Positions 33,930-43,753 of a DNA stretch of 64,000 bases are shown one piece after another. The position numbers were made by a program, and so were the translations under genes. The notes under the pieces were generated by a model. The model was not told the origin of the DNA and ran no database searches. It worked only from the letters and a program-made list of their open reading frames with translations. The DNA comes from Hemerocallis citrina (lineage: Eukaryota > Streptophyta > Magnoliopsida > Asparagales > Asphodelaceae), in assembly GCA_017893485.1 (NCBI GenBank), contig CM030358.1, forward strand, positions 251,575,228 to 251,639,227, in the 5' to 3' direction. The stretch's first letter is position 1. The number at the start of each line of letters is the position of its first letter.

Positions 33930-35409
33930 TGTTGTGCAATCTAGACGATCTAAATAAATAGATAAACTAGACACAAATTAAAACCTTGCAAGTGTACGAA
34001 TCGTTTAGAGAAGCGTAGTAATAGCAAGGGTCGATCCCACAGAGATTGTAGATTTTAACTTACTAATCAATAGAAAAGAATAAGAATCATAAAGAGTTGT
34101 TCTAAAAGTCTAAAAGAAATGAAAAGATTAAAACTAAATCAAGAAGTGCTGAATCACAAATATCTATTAAGTAGTTGGGTTTTGATCTCCACCAATAGTC
34201 AATAATGCTAAGTCACCTTCTGAACTACTTCTAATTACTCATGTTTGTTCCTTTAAGGGCATGGTATCTACTCCTTAAAGTTATTGTTTCCCTCAGCCAA
34301 GAATTAGGCATGGTATCTACTCTAATTCGTTTCTTTCCTTAAGTATTTAGCATGGTATCTACTAAGTTGCACTTAAAGAAAACATAGGAACAATGGAAAT
34401 GAACAAACACTTGAAGTTCTAAAAATTGGTATTAGATCTAGATCCTTCAAGTTGATTAAACCAAGAATCCCTAAAGATTCCTTCGTTACAAATTATGAAC
34501 ATGAGATACGGGTCGTCTCTATACTCATATAACAGATTCAGATTTATAATATGCAAACATGGTAAACTCAGGTTCTGTATAGCAGTCGACTGGCTCTCAC
34601 CCTAAGTCGACTGCTCTAAGAACTTCTGAACAAGTTGGATTATCATAAATCTATACCAATTCAATCAGATTTAATCAATAAGTAAAAGAGTAGCATTCAA
34701 AAGAACATAGCATTACATAACTGCGGTTTCAATCTACCCAACTATGAAATTAGTTCCACATAATAAGACTTTTATTGATTAACAAGTTCGAATACATGAT
34801 TAGCATGAAAGAATTAGAAAGAGAAGGAATAAACTGATGTGGTTCGGTCAGATGGGTCGGCTGGCTGTCACAAAGTCGACCGGCCGTTCTCTTCTTAGTA
34901 CTTGATCTCCTCTCTCCGTCTTCGATGCTGATAAAGTAATGCTCTTCGTTGATGACTTGATGATTCAGAAACTTGTGTGATTTCGTAATTTTGGGAGCCC
35001 CCTTGAAATAATGCTTCTTGGCTGATATTTATAGAACACGGCTAAAGAATTAGGGTTTGCACTTTTCTTTTATTTATTTCCTTCTTTCTTTGATCTGCGT
35101 TTTATTTCTTTCTCTTTTCTTCCATTCTTCCTTTTCTGTTCTGATTTGGATTTAGATTTGGACGAATCTTCAACTATCTTATCTTTTAACTCTGCTAAAT
35201 ACCAGTCGACTTGTCTTCGAACAAGTCGACTGATGATCTGCAGTTTTCTGTGTATCATCCTTAAAATCCTGAATCTGCTTCGTTTTGCTGTTATAGGCTG
35301 TTTCCTATGGAAAAGAGAAAATAAGAGTTAAATACCACATATAGAGCTTTTAAATGTTCAATTGCATTAAGATTATTGCTCCTAAATGTGAATAATATTG
35401 CATTCATCA
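33930..35409 (-). repeat. 3' LTR of Athila
   Basis: 1480 bp, TG...CA on both strands (minus strand TGATGAATG to GCACAACA). The minus-strand TATA box is at 35026-35033. It contains GTCGAC pairs at 34581-34615 and 35201-35232 and a degenerate pair at 34853-34886. Confidence 0.93.
35201..35232. repeat. Paired GTCGAC palindrome in the Athila LTR
   Basis: Two AGTCGACT sites with centres exactly 20 bp apart. Equivalent pairs lie at 34581-34615 (21 bp) and in the other LTR at about 42925-42959 and 43545-43576. Confidence 0.85.
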
Positions 35410-35424
35410 AATACCCCCAAACTT
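35410..35424 (-). other. Polypurine tract of Athila
   Basis: On the minus strand, AAGTTTGGGGGTATT ends directly at the 3' LTR. Confidence 0.8.
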
Positions 35425-35947
35425 AGCTTTTGCTTGTCCTCAAGCAAAAAGTGAATTTATGAGCAGGCGAATAATAATAATAATAGACTCAACCACCAAG
35501 AATTCTTATTATGTGAGCATCAACATATAAAAACATAAACAATTTCAGATAAAGTAAAACTAAACATACCTACTTTCTCCAGTGCAATTATTTATTCATA
35601 ATCCCCAAACTCAATCATATTTGTCATGCAATTAATGTAGTTATAGTATGCAACTACTCAATCTGTGATTATCCCTTTTCTCTACTACAAACCGAGTAGC
35701 AAACTAGAGGGTTTTTTTTTTTTTTTTTTTTTTTTTTTAGTCTCTTCTCTAAAGTTGTCACTTGCCTTTTGACGCGAATGCAAAACATTTGTGATGAATC
35801 CACCCGGTTACTCAACAAGTCACAAACCTTTAAAGTGCTTTGCATACTCATGTTTCAAGTTGCCGTTTGACGTAAAGGTAAACATTGGTGATGAATACCC
35901 CTAGTTACTAAGCACTCAAAACATTGGAGTAGATTGACTTTATTCAT

Positions 35948-35999
<52 letters not shown>

Positions 36000-36684
36000 C
36001 ACTCTATTTACTTAAACTCAATTTAGGACTAGATCAAAGGGAATAATCAATAAAAAGAGCATCACATTTGTTTTTTATGTATAATCGCATGACTCATACA
36101 ATTTTGTAGAAAATTATGAAACTCAATAATCCTAAAGTAAATAAGTATGCTTACTCTTACTTAATAAGAAATTGTTTGTCCTATATTGTTTATTTCCTCA
36201 TGTAAATAACTACCCCCAAACTTAAATGAAACATTGCCCTCAATGTTTGAAAGAAAAATTTAAAATAGGCATGTGTCACCATCTAGTATGAAGGAGAGAC
36301 TGAAAATAAGAAATGAATAACGAAAAGAAATAAAAATAAAATATCTCTACTACTATAATGGGAGAAGGCCTTAGTGTATTTTGTCCTCAACCCAAATAAT
36401 TACCAAACTGAACCACTTTCGAAATTATTTACCAAACTGGTCCACTTTCGAAAATATTTACCGAACTGGTCCATAATAATTTTTTCTTTTTACCTTTTCA
36501 TTATCCCTTCAATTTTTTTCACGTGCACAGAACGTGCATAGAATATAAAAAAAATTGTTCAAACGTGCATTGCACGTGTATTTACTAGTAAGAAATAAAG
36601 GGGAAAGTGTAAGTACTCCCCTGAAAAATTGGGTTGCCTCCCAATAAGCGTTGTGTTTTCTGTCTTCAGCTAGACATGATAAGT
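35425..36684. other. Athila 3' non-coding region with microsatellites
   Basis: No gene is seen. It holds a T run of about 28 (35711-35738), a TA run at about 35951-35995, two imperfect copies of a stretch containing TTTGACG near 35768 and 35868, and a small Helitron (36344-36588). Where some Athila elements carry an env-like frame, none is present. Confidence 0.7.
36344..36588 (+). mobile_element. Small non-autonomous Helitron inside Athila, 245 bp
   Basis: It starts TCTCTACTACTATAAT after A and ends CTAG before T. A perfect palindrome ACGTGCATTGCACGT lies just inside the 3' end. The interior repeats a phrase with TTTACCAAACTGGTCC about three times. The ends match the general form of the two larger Helitrons here but the family is different. 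Confidence 0.85.
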
Positions 36685-39600
36685 TCATGCAATGTATTGA
36701 ATTGTTTGAAGATTCACATCTTCCTCGTGCGGCTCAAAACTCATCTCCATGTACGGCTTCGCCCTATGCCCGTTCACCTTGAATGTTTGATTTTTCTCTT
36801 TGCTATGAACCTCCAATGCACCATGTGGAAAGACTTTTGTAACAATGTATGGGCCATACCATCTTGACATAAGCTTGCCTGGAAAGAGTCTTAATCTTGA
36901 GTTGTATATCAATACCTTCTGTCCTTCATAAAACTCCTTCCTTGTTAGTTGTTTATCATGGTATATCTTGGTCCTTTCCTTGTACAGCTTTGCATTTTCA
37001 TATGCATCATGTCTCAATTCTTCAAGCTCATTTAGTTGCAATCTTCTTTTGTCACCTGCTTGTTTCATATCAAAATTGAACTTTTTAATGGCCCAATAAG
37101 CTTTGTGTTCCAATTCTACCGGAAGATGACATGCTTTTCCAAAGACCAAACGGTATGGTGACATGCCAATGGGTGTCTTGTATGCGGTTCTGTAGGCCCA
37201 TAATGCATCATTCAAGCGTAGCAACCAATCCCTTCTGCTTGTATTTACTGTCTTTTCCAAAATGCTCTTGATCTCTCTATTGCTAATCTCCACCTGCCCA
37301 CTGGTTTGAGGATGATATGGAGCACCCACTCTATGTGTAATCTCATATTTCTTCATCAAAGAAGCAAATGGAAAATTATTGAAATGACTCCCTCCATCAC
37401 TAATTATTGCTCGTGGTGTACCAAACCTAGTGAAAATGTTCTCCTGCAAAAACTTGACAACAACTTTGTGATCATTAGTTTTTGAGGGGACAGCCTCGAC
37501 CCATTTAGACACATAATCCACACTAACAAGAATATATAAATAACCAAATGAGTTAGGAAAGGGACCCATGAAGTCGATCCCCCACACATCAAAAAGCTCA
37601 ATTATTTGAATGTTTTGCAATGGCATTTGATTTCTAGAAGAGATGTTGCCTGTCCTTTGGCATTTATCACAAGTCCTGCAAAAAGAAAAAGCATCTTTGA
37701 ATACATTAGGCCAATAAAAACCAGATTGCAATACCTTAAGTGTTGTTCTTTTTGGTCCAAAATGTCCTCCACATGCATATTGGTGGCAATGTTGTAGAAT
37801 ACTCATTTGTTCCTCTTCTGCCACACATCTTCTTATAATTTGATCAGGGCAGAATTTGAACAAATAAGGATCATCCCAATAATAGTGTTTGCACATAGCC
37901 ACCAATCTTTTTCTTTCTTGACTTGTCATACCTGGAGGGAAAACATGAGCAGTGAGGTAATTTACAATATCTGCAAACCATGAAAAACATGAGCAGTGAG
38001 ATACTAGTCGACTGGTTCTGTTACCAGTCGACTGCCCCCGTTGTATGTTTATTTCAAATAAATGTTCATCTGGGAAATCTTCATTAAGTGGGAGCACAAT
38101 TCTCTCTTCCTCATGCAGTAGTCTGGACATGTGATCTGCCACAACATTGTCATTTCCTTTCTTGTCTCTAATCTCAAGATCGAATTCTTGAAGCAACAAC
38201 ACCCATCTGATCAACCTAGGCTTAGCATCCTTTTTAGCAAACAAATATCTCAAAGCAGCATGGTCAGTGAAAACAATAACTTTAGAACCAATTAAATATG
38301 ATCTAAACTTTTCTACAGCAAAAATGACAGCTAACATTTCTTTTTCAGTAATGGAATAATTAAGCTGTGCATCATTTAAAGTTTGAGAAGCATAGTAAAT
38401 AATATGGGGTACCTTATTGATTCTTTGATCTAAAACAACTCCCAAAGCATAATCACTTGCATCACACATGAGCTCGAAAGGATGGTTCCAATCTGGTGCC
38501 ATGACAATAGGTACAGAAACGAGAAGATTTTTCAATGTAATAAAAGCATTTGTGCATTCTTTTGTCCATGCGAACTCAACATCCTTAGCCAACAAATCAC
38601 AAAGGGGTTTGGAGATTTTTGAGAAATCTTTTATAAATCTTCTATAGAACCCTGTATGTCCAAGAAAACTCCTAACACCCTTGACTGTAGTAGGAGGGGG
38701 AAGCTTTGATATGGTGTCAATTTTTGTCTTGTCCACCTCTATGCCTCTTTTTGACACCACATGTCCCAAGACAATGCCTTGTTGTACCATAAAATGGCAC
38801 TTTTCCCAATTCAGCACTAAATTGCATTCTTCACATCTCTTAAGTACAAGCTGCAAATGGTTAAGGCATTCATCAAAATAAGATCCAAAAATACTAAAAT
38901 CATCCATAAATACCTCGATGAACCTTTCCACCATGTCTGAAAATATACTCATCATGCATCTCTGAAATGTAGCTGGTGCATTGCACAATCCAAAGGGCAT
39001 CCTCCTGTATGCAAAAGTACCAAAAGGACATGTAAAAGTGGTTTTTTCTTGATCTTCTGGAGCAATAGCAATTTGATTATAGCCACTATAACCATCTAAA
39101 AAACAATAATGACTATATCCTACTAATCTTTCTAACATTTGATCAATAAAAGGAAGAGGGAAGTGATCTTTCCTGGTTTCGTTATTCAGTTTCCTGTAGT
39201 CAATGCATACCCTCCATCCTGTAGTCACTCTAGTAGGAATAAGCTCATTCTCTTCATTCTTCACCACTGTGACTTCACTTTTCTTAGGCACCACATGTAT
39301 AGGACTCACCCATTTGCTATCTGAGATAGGGTAGATGATGCCAACATCTAATAGCTTCAAGACCTCTGTTCTTACCACTTCCTTTATGTGTGGATTAAGC
39401 CTTCTCTGTGCTTCCCTGCTAGGTTTTGCATTGTCTTCAAGAAGTATTTTATGCATGCATTTGGATGGACTTATTCCCTTGATATCTGCAATGGTCCATC
39501 CAATTGCACCTCTGTGTTCTCGCAGTACCCTCAGCAACTTATCCTCTTCCTGTGCATTTAAGTTCGCAGCAATTATCACCGGTAGCATCTGGTTCTCGCC

Positions 39601-39963
39601 CAAATATGCATGCTTCAAATGGTCGGGCAGCTGCTTAAGCTCTACGTCTGGAAGTCTCGGTACAATCGACTGGTTCCTGGTAGAAGTCGACTTGTTCTGT
39701 TCACTAGTCGCCTGATCTGAGGAAACACAAATATTATCAGACACCAACTTTTCAAATACAGGTGCAAGCTTACCTGAATATGACTTTGGAGTTTCAAGGT
39801 GATGTACTGTCTCTGCAATCCTGCAGTCATCGTATTCCTGTTCATCATGAGATAAGGTTAGAGATTGTGTAATTGCGGCTTGTAGTGGTTCAAACGCTAT
39901 GTACCTGAAATGTTTGATCAACAATCTCCTGTACCACATCAATATTATAGCATTCATGATCAT
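36685..39963 (-). CDS. Athila pol: reverse transcriptase, RNase H, integrase, 1092 aa
   Basis: The open frame covers a full pol. Reverse transcriptase spans about residues 190-400 with [34 protein letters not shown] and FMDD at about 352-355 (Phe for the usual Tyr). RNase H follows, with FTDHAALRY and a DHMSRL end. Integrase has an H-H-C-C zinc site ([12 protein letters not shown] to CRTCDKCQ) and D, D, E residues in [16 protein letters not shown] and QTSGQVE. It lies in the +1 frame relative to gag and overlaps it by 74 bases, so translation needs a +1 shift, or one base was lost or gained near 39905. The first 45 or so residues overlap gag and the ATG may not be a true start. Two linkers (residues about 90-100 and 645-665) are encoded by GTCGAC repeat modules. 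Confidence 0.9.
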   Translation of the reverse strand: MIMNAIILMWYRRLLIKHFRYIAFEPLQAAITQSLTLSHDEQEYDDCRIAETVHHLETPKSYSGKLAPVFEKLVSDNICVSSDQATSEQNKSTSTRNQSIVPRLPDVELKQLPDHLKHAYLGENQMLPVIIAANLNAQEEDKLLRVLREHRGAIGWTIADIKGISPSKCMHKILLEDNAKPSREAQRRLNPHIKEVVRTEVLKLLDVGIIYPISDSKWVSPIHVVPKKSEVTVVKNEENELIPTRVTTGWRVCIDYRKLNNETRKDHFPLPFIDQMLERLVGYSHYCFLDGYSGYNQIAIAPEDQEKTTFTCPFGTFAYRRMPFGLCNAPATFQRCMMSIFSDMVERFIEVFMDDFSIFGSYFDECLNHLQLVLKRCEECNLVLNWEKCHFMVQQGIVLGHVVSKRGIEVDKTKIDTISKLPPPTTVKGVRSFLGHTGFYRRFIKDFSKISKPLCDLLAKDVEFAWTKECTNAFITLKNLLVSVPIVMAPDWNHPFELMCDASDYALGVVLDQRINKVPHIIYYASQTLNDAQLNYSITEKEMLAVIFAVEKFRSYLIGSKVIVFTDHAALRYLFAKKDAKPRLIRWVLLLQEFDLEIRDKKGNDNVVADHMSRLLHEEERIVLPLNEDFPDEHLFEINIQRGQSTGNRTSRLVSHCSCFSWFADIVNYLTAHVFPPGMTSQERKRLVAMCKHYYWDDPYLFKFCPDQIIRRCVAEEEQMSILQHCHQYACGGHFGPKRTTLKVLQSGFYWPNVFKDAFSFCRTCDKCQRTGNISSRNQMPLQNIQIIELFDVWGIDFMGPFPNSFGYLYILVSVDYVSKWVEAVPSKTNDHKVVVKFLQENIFTRFGTPRAIISDGGSHFNNFPFASLMKKYEITHRVGAPYHPQTSGQVEISNREIKSILEKTVNTSRRDWLLRLNDALWAYRTAYKTPIGMSPYRLVFGKACHLPVELEHKAYWAIKKFNFDMKQAGDKRRLQLNELEELRHDAYENAKLYKERTKIYHDKQLTRKEFYEGQKVLIYNSRLRLFPGKLMSRWYGPYIVTKVFPHGALEVHSKEKNQTFKVNGHRAKPYMEMSFEPHEEDVNLQTIQYIA
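38001..38035. repeat. Paired GTCGAC module inside Athila pol
   Basis: Two AGTCGACT sites with centres 20 bp apart, in the linker between RNase H and integrase. The module is read through as Ser/Thr/Arg-rich residues without breaking the frame. Confidence 0.85.
39661..39715. repeat. Triple GTCGAC-type module near the start of Athila pol
   Basis: Three sites (AATCGACT, AGTCGACT, AGTCGCCT) with centres 21 and 21 bp apart, encoding a Ser/Thr/Asn/Arg-rich linker before the reverse transcriptase. Confidence 0.8.
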
Positions 39964-42151
39964 CGTGTGGTAATTTTAGTGTATCAAACATTTTAAATTC
40001 AACTTTTTCTCCGTTTATCTTCATACTTATAATACCCTTTTTAACACAAATTTTTATATCAGCTGTACTCATAAAGGGTCTACCTAGGATGATCGGTAAA
40101 GAAGATGGCATTGAAAAGTCCTCCATGTCCAACACAACAAAATCTGCAGGCAAAATGAAATCATTTACTTGAACTAGGACATCTTCCAAAATACCTCTAG
40201 GTCTTTTGATGCTGCGATCAGCCAACTGCAAAGTGATGGATGTTGGTTTGAGTTCTCCCAATCCTAGCTTTTCGTAAACAGTGTAAGGAAGAAGATTGAT
40301 GCTTGCCCCCAAGTCTAGTAGTGCCTTTTCAAAGAAGTGCTCACCAACCCTGCAAGGAATGGTAAAACTACATGAGTCCTTCAATTTAGGAGGTAATTTC
40401 CTTAACAGAACAACGCTCACTTCCTCTGTCAAAGCCACATCCTCCCTAACCTGAAATGTTCTTTTGTGAGTACAACATTCTTTCAAAAATTTGGCATAAG
40501 AAGGAATTTGTTTAATAGCATCAAGTAGGGGGATATTAATTTCTACCTTTCTGAGAGTTTCAAAGATGTCAAATAAATGTTGTTCTTTCTTTTGCTTGAC
40601 TAACCTTTGAGGGAATGGTGGCAAAATTGTTCTTTCTTTTTCACTTACCTTGTTGGAACCCAAAACTTTTGATGGTTGTGTTTCTGCTTCTTCGGTGTGT
40701 ATTCCAACCTTATTTTCAATTGTCTTACCACTTCTCAGAGTTGTTATTGATTTAAGCTGTTCTTGGCCTCTAGGGTTTGGTATGGTTTGTGAAGGGAGTT
40801 CTCCTGCCTTTCTCTCACTCAACTCCTTTGCGATTTGCCTGATTTGAGTTTCCAATTTCTGAATTGCTTGCCCTTGTTGGTTGCTTGTTTGATGTTGTTG
40901 TTGGAGCAATTGAAGAACGGTGGATTCAAAATCCAACTTCTTCTGTTCTTGAACTGGCCTATCAAACCCACTTCCCATTTGGAAGTTCCGTGCATGTCCT
41001 TGTGAAGATTGGGTGCCTTGATTGTTGCTCCATGAGAAATTTGGATGGTTCCTCCACCCTGGGTTGTATGTGTTTGAGAATGGGTTGTTCTTTGGTGGAA
41101 ACACTCCTTGTCCCACATAGTTTGCATGCTCCTGATCTGTGAACGAGGACATGGGACATGTGTCAGTTGTATGATCAAAATGAGAACAAATTGCACAAAT
41201 TTCTTGTGTTTGATTTTTTACACTGCCCATTGTTGCCATTGCATTAACAAGCATATCAATTTTTTTGTTCATGGTTGCCATTTCTAATTGTATGTTATTA
41301 CTACTAGAAATTTCATAAACTCCCTGTTTTTTAGAAATGCCTCTTCCCCTTGTTGAGAATTGCTGTGAGTTCTCGCTAAGTTCTTCAAATAGTTCGATGG
41401 CCTCCTCACCACTTTTCCTCATCAAGATCCCATTGCAAGCTGAATCCACAATTGCCTTGTTAGTATCATTTAAGCCCTCATAAAATGCTTGTACCTGATC
41501 ATCTTTAGGCATGTTGTGTGTAGGACACTTGAGAAGCTTGTTCTTGAAATTTTTCCATGCTTCGAAGAATAGATCTCCATCTTTTTGTTGGAAGAGTTGA
41601 ATCTCCCTTTTCAGTTGTTTGGTCTTCTGGACTGGAAAGAATTCTTTCAAGAATTTTGTTGCTAATTGCTCCCATGAATTAATTGATCCTGGTTCCAAAG
41701 AATTATACCACAATTTAGCATTAAGTTTTAAAGAAAATGGAAACAAGATTAACCTGATTTGTTCAGGGGTAAGCCCTTGGACACTTTGTGTTCTGCAAAG
41801 ATCAAAGAAGTCTTGCAGATGGAGGTGAGGCTCTTCGTCTGGTTTGCCACTAAAGTGGGGAACCATGCTAAGTAATTGAGAAGAGAGATGCATATTCCTT
41901 GTGACATTAGGTTGATAAGCAATGCAGGAAGGTTGCTCAATATTCGTAGGCGTGAATTTGTCCTGCATTGGTACTCGATTTGGTACTTCCTCAGCCATTA
42001 TTGCTTGTGAATTGGGTCTCTGTGTAGTCGACTGGTTCCGTGTAGCAGTCGACTGGTTGGTCGCAGACAGCCGACCTAGTCTGTGCAAAGTGTGTTCTGT
42101 TTCCGCGTCAATAGGTAGTAGCTCTGGACGAAGTGATCTTCTTCCGTGCAT
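39890..42151 (-). CDS. Athila gag-protease, 753 aa
   Basis: Gag shell protein followed by aspartic protease. The ATG at 42151-42149 lies about 120 bases after the LTR and is the first long-frame start. Residues about 95-260 form the Gag domain ([29 protein letters not shown]). A zinc knuckle [14 protein letters not shown] lies near residue 320. The protease site is [10 protein letters not shown] near residue 615, with Leu where most family members have Ser or Thr after the Asp. The frame stops at 39890 inside the start of pol (+1 overlap). Residues 27-44 are encoded by a GTCGAC module. Complete and without stops. Confidence 0.9.
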   Translation of the reverse strand: MHGRRSLRPELLPIDAETEHTLHRLGRLSATNQSTATRNQSTTQRPNSQAIMAEEVPNRVPMQDKFTPTNIEQPSCIAYQPNVTRNMHLSSQLLSMVPHFSGKPDEEPHLHLQDFFDLCRTQSVQGLTPEQIRLILFPFSLKLNAKLWYNSLEPGSINSWEQLATKFLKEFFPVQKTKQLKREIQLFQQKDGDLFFEAWKNFKNKLLKCPTHNMPKDDQVQAFYEGLNDTNKAIVDSACNGILMRKSGEEAIELFEELSENSQQFSTRGRGISKKQGVYEISSSNNIQLEMATMNKKIDMLVNAMATMGSVKNQTQEICAICSHFDHTTDTCPMSSFTDQEHANYVGQGVFPPKNNPFSNTYNPGWRNHPNFSWSNNQGTQSSQGHARNFQMGSGFDRPVQEQKKLDFESTVLQLLQQQHQTSNQQGQAIQKLETQIRQIAKELSERKAGELPSQTIPNPRGQEQLKSITTLRSGKTIENKVGIHTEEAETQPSKVLGSNKVSEKERTILPPFPQRLVKQKKEQHLFDIFETLRKVEINIPLLDAIKQIPSYAKFLKECCTHKRTFQVREDVALTEEVSVVLLRKLPPKLKDSCSFTIPCRVGEHFFEKALLDLGASINLLPYTVYEKLGLGELKPTSITLQLADRSIKRPRGILEDVLVQVNDFILPADFVVLDMEDFSMPSSLPIILGRPFMSTADIKICVKKGIISMKINGEKVEFKMFDTLKLPHDDHECYNIDVVQEIVDQTFQVHSV
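42021..42075. repeat. GTCGAC module inside Athila gag
   Basis: Two AGTCGACT sites (centres 21 bp apart) and a third degenerate one (CAGCCGACC, 22 bp further), encoding an Asn-Gln-Ser-Thr repeat at the Gag N-terminus, before the folded domain. Confidence 0.85.
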
Positions 42152-42250
42152 CTACCAAAATCCTATAACCTAGAAGAAAATATTTATTAATAAAAGAAAA
42201 GAAAATAAAAGAAAAGATTTACTGATTTGTAAGTTAAAATGCTAACAATT

Positions 42251-42267
42251 CCCCGGCGATGGCGCCA
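42251..42267 (-). other. Primer binding site of Athila (tRNA-Asp type)
   Basis: On the minus strand TGGCGCCATCGCCGGGG, starting six bases after the LTR end, a match to the 3' end of plant tRNA-Asp with one difference. Confidence 0.8.
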
Positions 42268-42273
42268 AAAACT

Positions 42274-43753
42274 TGTTGTGCAATCTAGACGATCTAAATA
42301 AATAGATAAACTAGACACAAATTAAAACATCGCAAGTGTACGAATCGTTTAGAGAAGCGTAGTAATAGCAAGGGTCGATCCCACAGAGATTGTAGATTTT
42401 AACTTACTAATCAATAGAAAAGAATAAGAATCATAAAGAGTTGTTCTAAAAGTCTAAAAGAAATGAAAAGATTAAAACTAAATCAAGAAGTGCTGAATCA
42501 CAAATATCTATTAAGTAGTTGGGTTTTGATCTCCACCAATAGTCAATAATGCTAAGTCACCTTCTGAACTACTTCTAATTACTCATGTTTGTTCCTTTAA
42601 GGGCATGGTATCTACTCCTTAAAGTTATTGTTTCCCTCAGCCAAGAATTAGGCATGGTATCTACTCTAATTCGTTTCTTTCCTTAAGTATTTAGCATGGT
42701 ATCTACTAAGTTGCACTTAAAGAAAACATAGGAACAATAGAAACGAACAAACACTTGAAGTTCTAGAAATTGGTATCAGATCTAGATCCTTCAAGTTGAT
42801 TAAACCAAGAATCCCTAAAGATTCCTTCGTTACAAATTATGAACATGAGATACGGGTCGTCTCTATACTCATATAACAGATTCAGATTTATAATATGCAA
42901 ACATGGTAAACTCAGGTTCTGTATGGCAGTCGACTGGCTCTCACCCTAAGTCGACTGCTCTAAGAACTTCTGAACAAGTTGGATTATCATAAATCTATAC
43001 CAATTCAATCAGATTTAATCAATAAGTAAAAGAGTAGCATTCAGAAGAACATAGCATTACATAACTACGGTTTCAATCTACCCAACTATGAAATTAGTTC
43101 CACATAATAAGACTTTTATTGATTAACAAGTTCGAATACATGATTAGCATGAAAGAATTAGAAAGAGAAGGAATAAACTGATGTGGTTCGGTCAGATGGA
43201 TCGGCTGGCTGTCACACAGTCGACCAGCCGTTCTCTTCATAGTACTTGATCTCCTCTCTCCGTCTTCGATGCTGATAAAGTAATGCTCTTCGTTGATGAC
43301 TTGATGATTCAGAAACTTGTGTGATTTCGTAATTTTGGGAGCCCCCTTGAAATAATGCTTCTTGGCTGATATTTATAGAACACGGCTAAAGAATTAGGGT
43401 TTGCACTTTTCTTTTATTTATTTCCTTCTTTCTTTGATCTGCGTTTTATTTCTTTCTCTTTTCTTCTATTCTTCCTTTTCTGTTCTGATTTGGATTTAGA
43501 TTTGGACGAATCTTCAACTATCTTATCTTTTAACTCTGCTGAATACCAGTCGACTTGTCTTCGAACCAGTCGACTGATGATCTGCAGTTTTCTGTGTATC
43601 ATCCTTAAAGTCCTGAATCTGCTTCGTTTTGCTGTTATAGGCTGTTTCCTATGGAAAAGAGAAAATAAGAGTTAAATACCACATATTGAGCTTTTAAATA
43701 TTCAATTGCATTAAGATTATTGCTCCTAAATGTGAATAATATTGCATTCATTA
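42274..43753 (-). repeat. 5' LTR of Athila
   Basis: 1480 bp, the same length as the partner LTR. The minus-strand TATA box is at 43370-43377. One terminal base has changed (TAATGAATG for TGATGAATG on the minus strand). It drives the gag-pol transcript. Confidence 0.93.

Larger units (their letters stand above)
33930..43753 (-). mobile_element. Athila-lineage Ty3/gypsy retrotransposon, nearly intact, 9.8 kb
   Basis: Two 1480-bp LTRs, a perfect 5-bp target duplication (AAAAC at 33925-33929 and 43754-43758), a primer site matching tRNA-Asp and a purine tract define it. Gag-protease and pol are open over full length on the minus strand. By hand I count about 20 LTR differences (near 1.4%), so it is young. 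No env-like ORF is present between pol and the 3' LTR, unlike some Athila elements; that 1.3 kb holds microsatellites and a small Helitron. It is inserted in the solo LTR. Confidence 0.93.

Noticed and set aside
35951..35995. TA run as a possible regulatory element
   Set aside because: Plain microsatellite without further signal.
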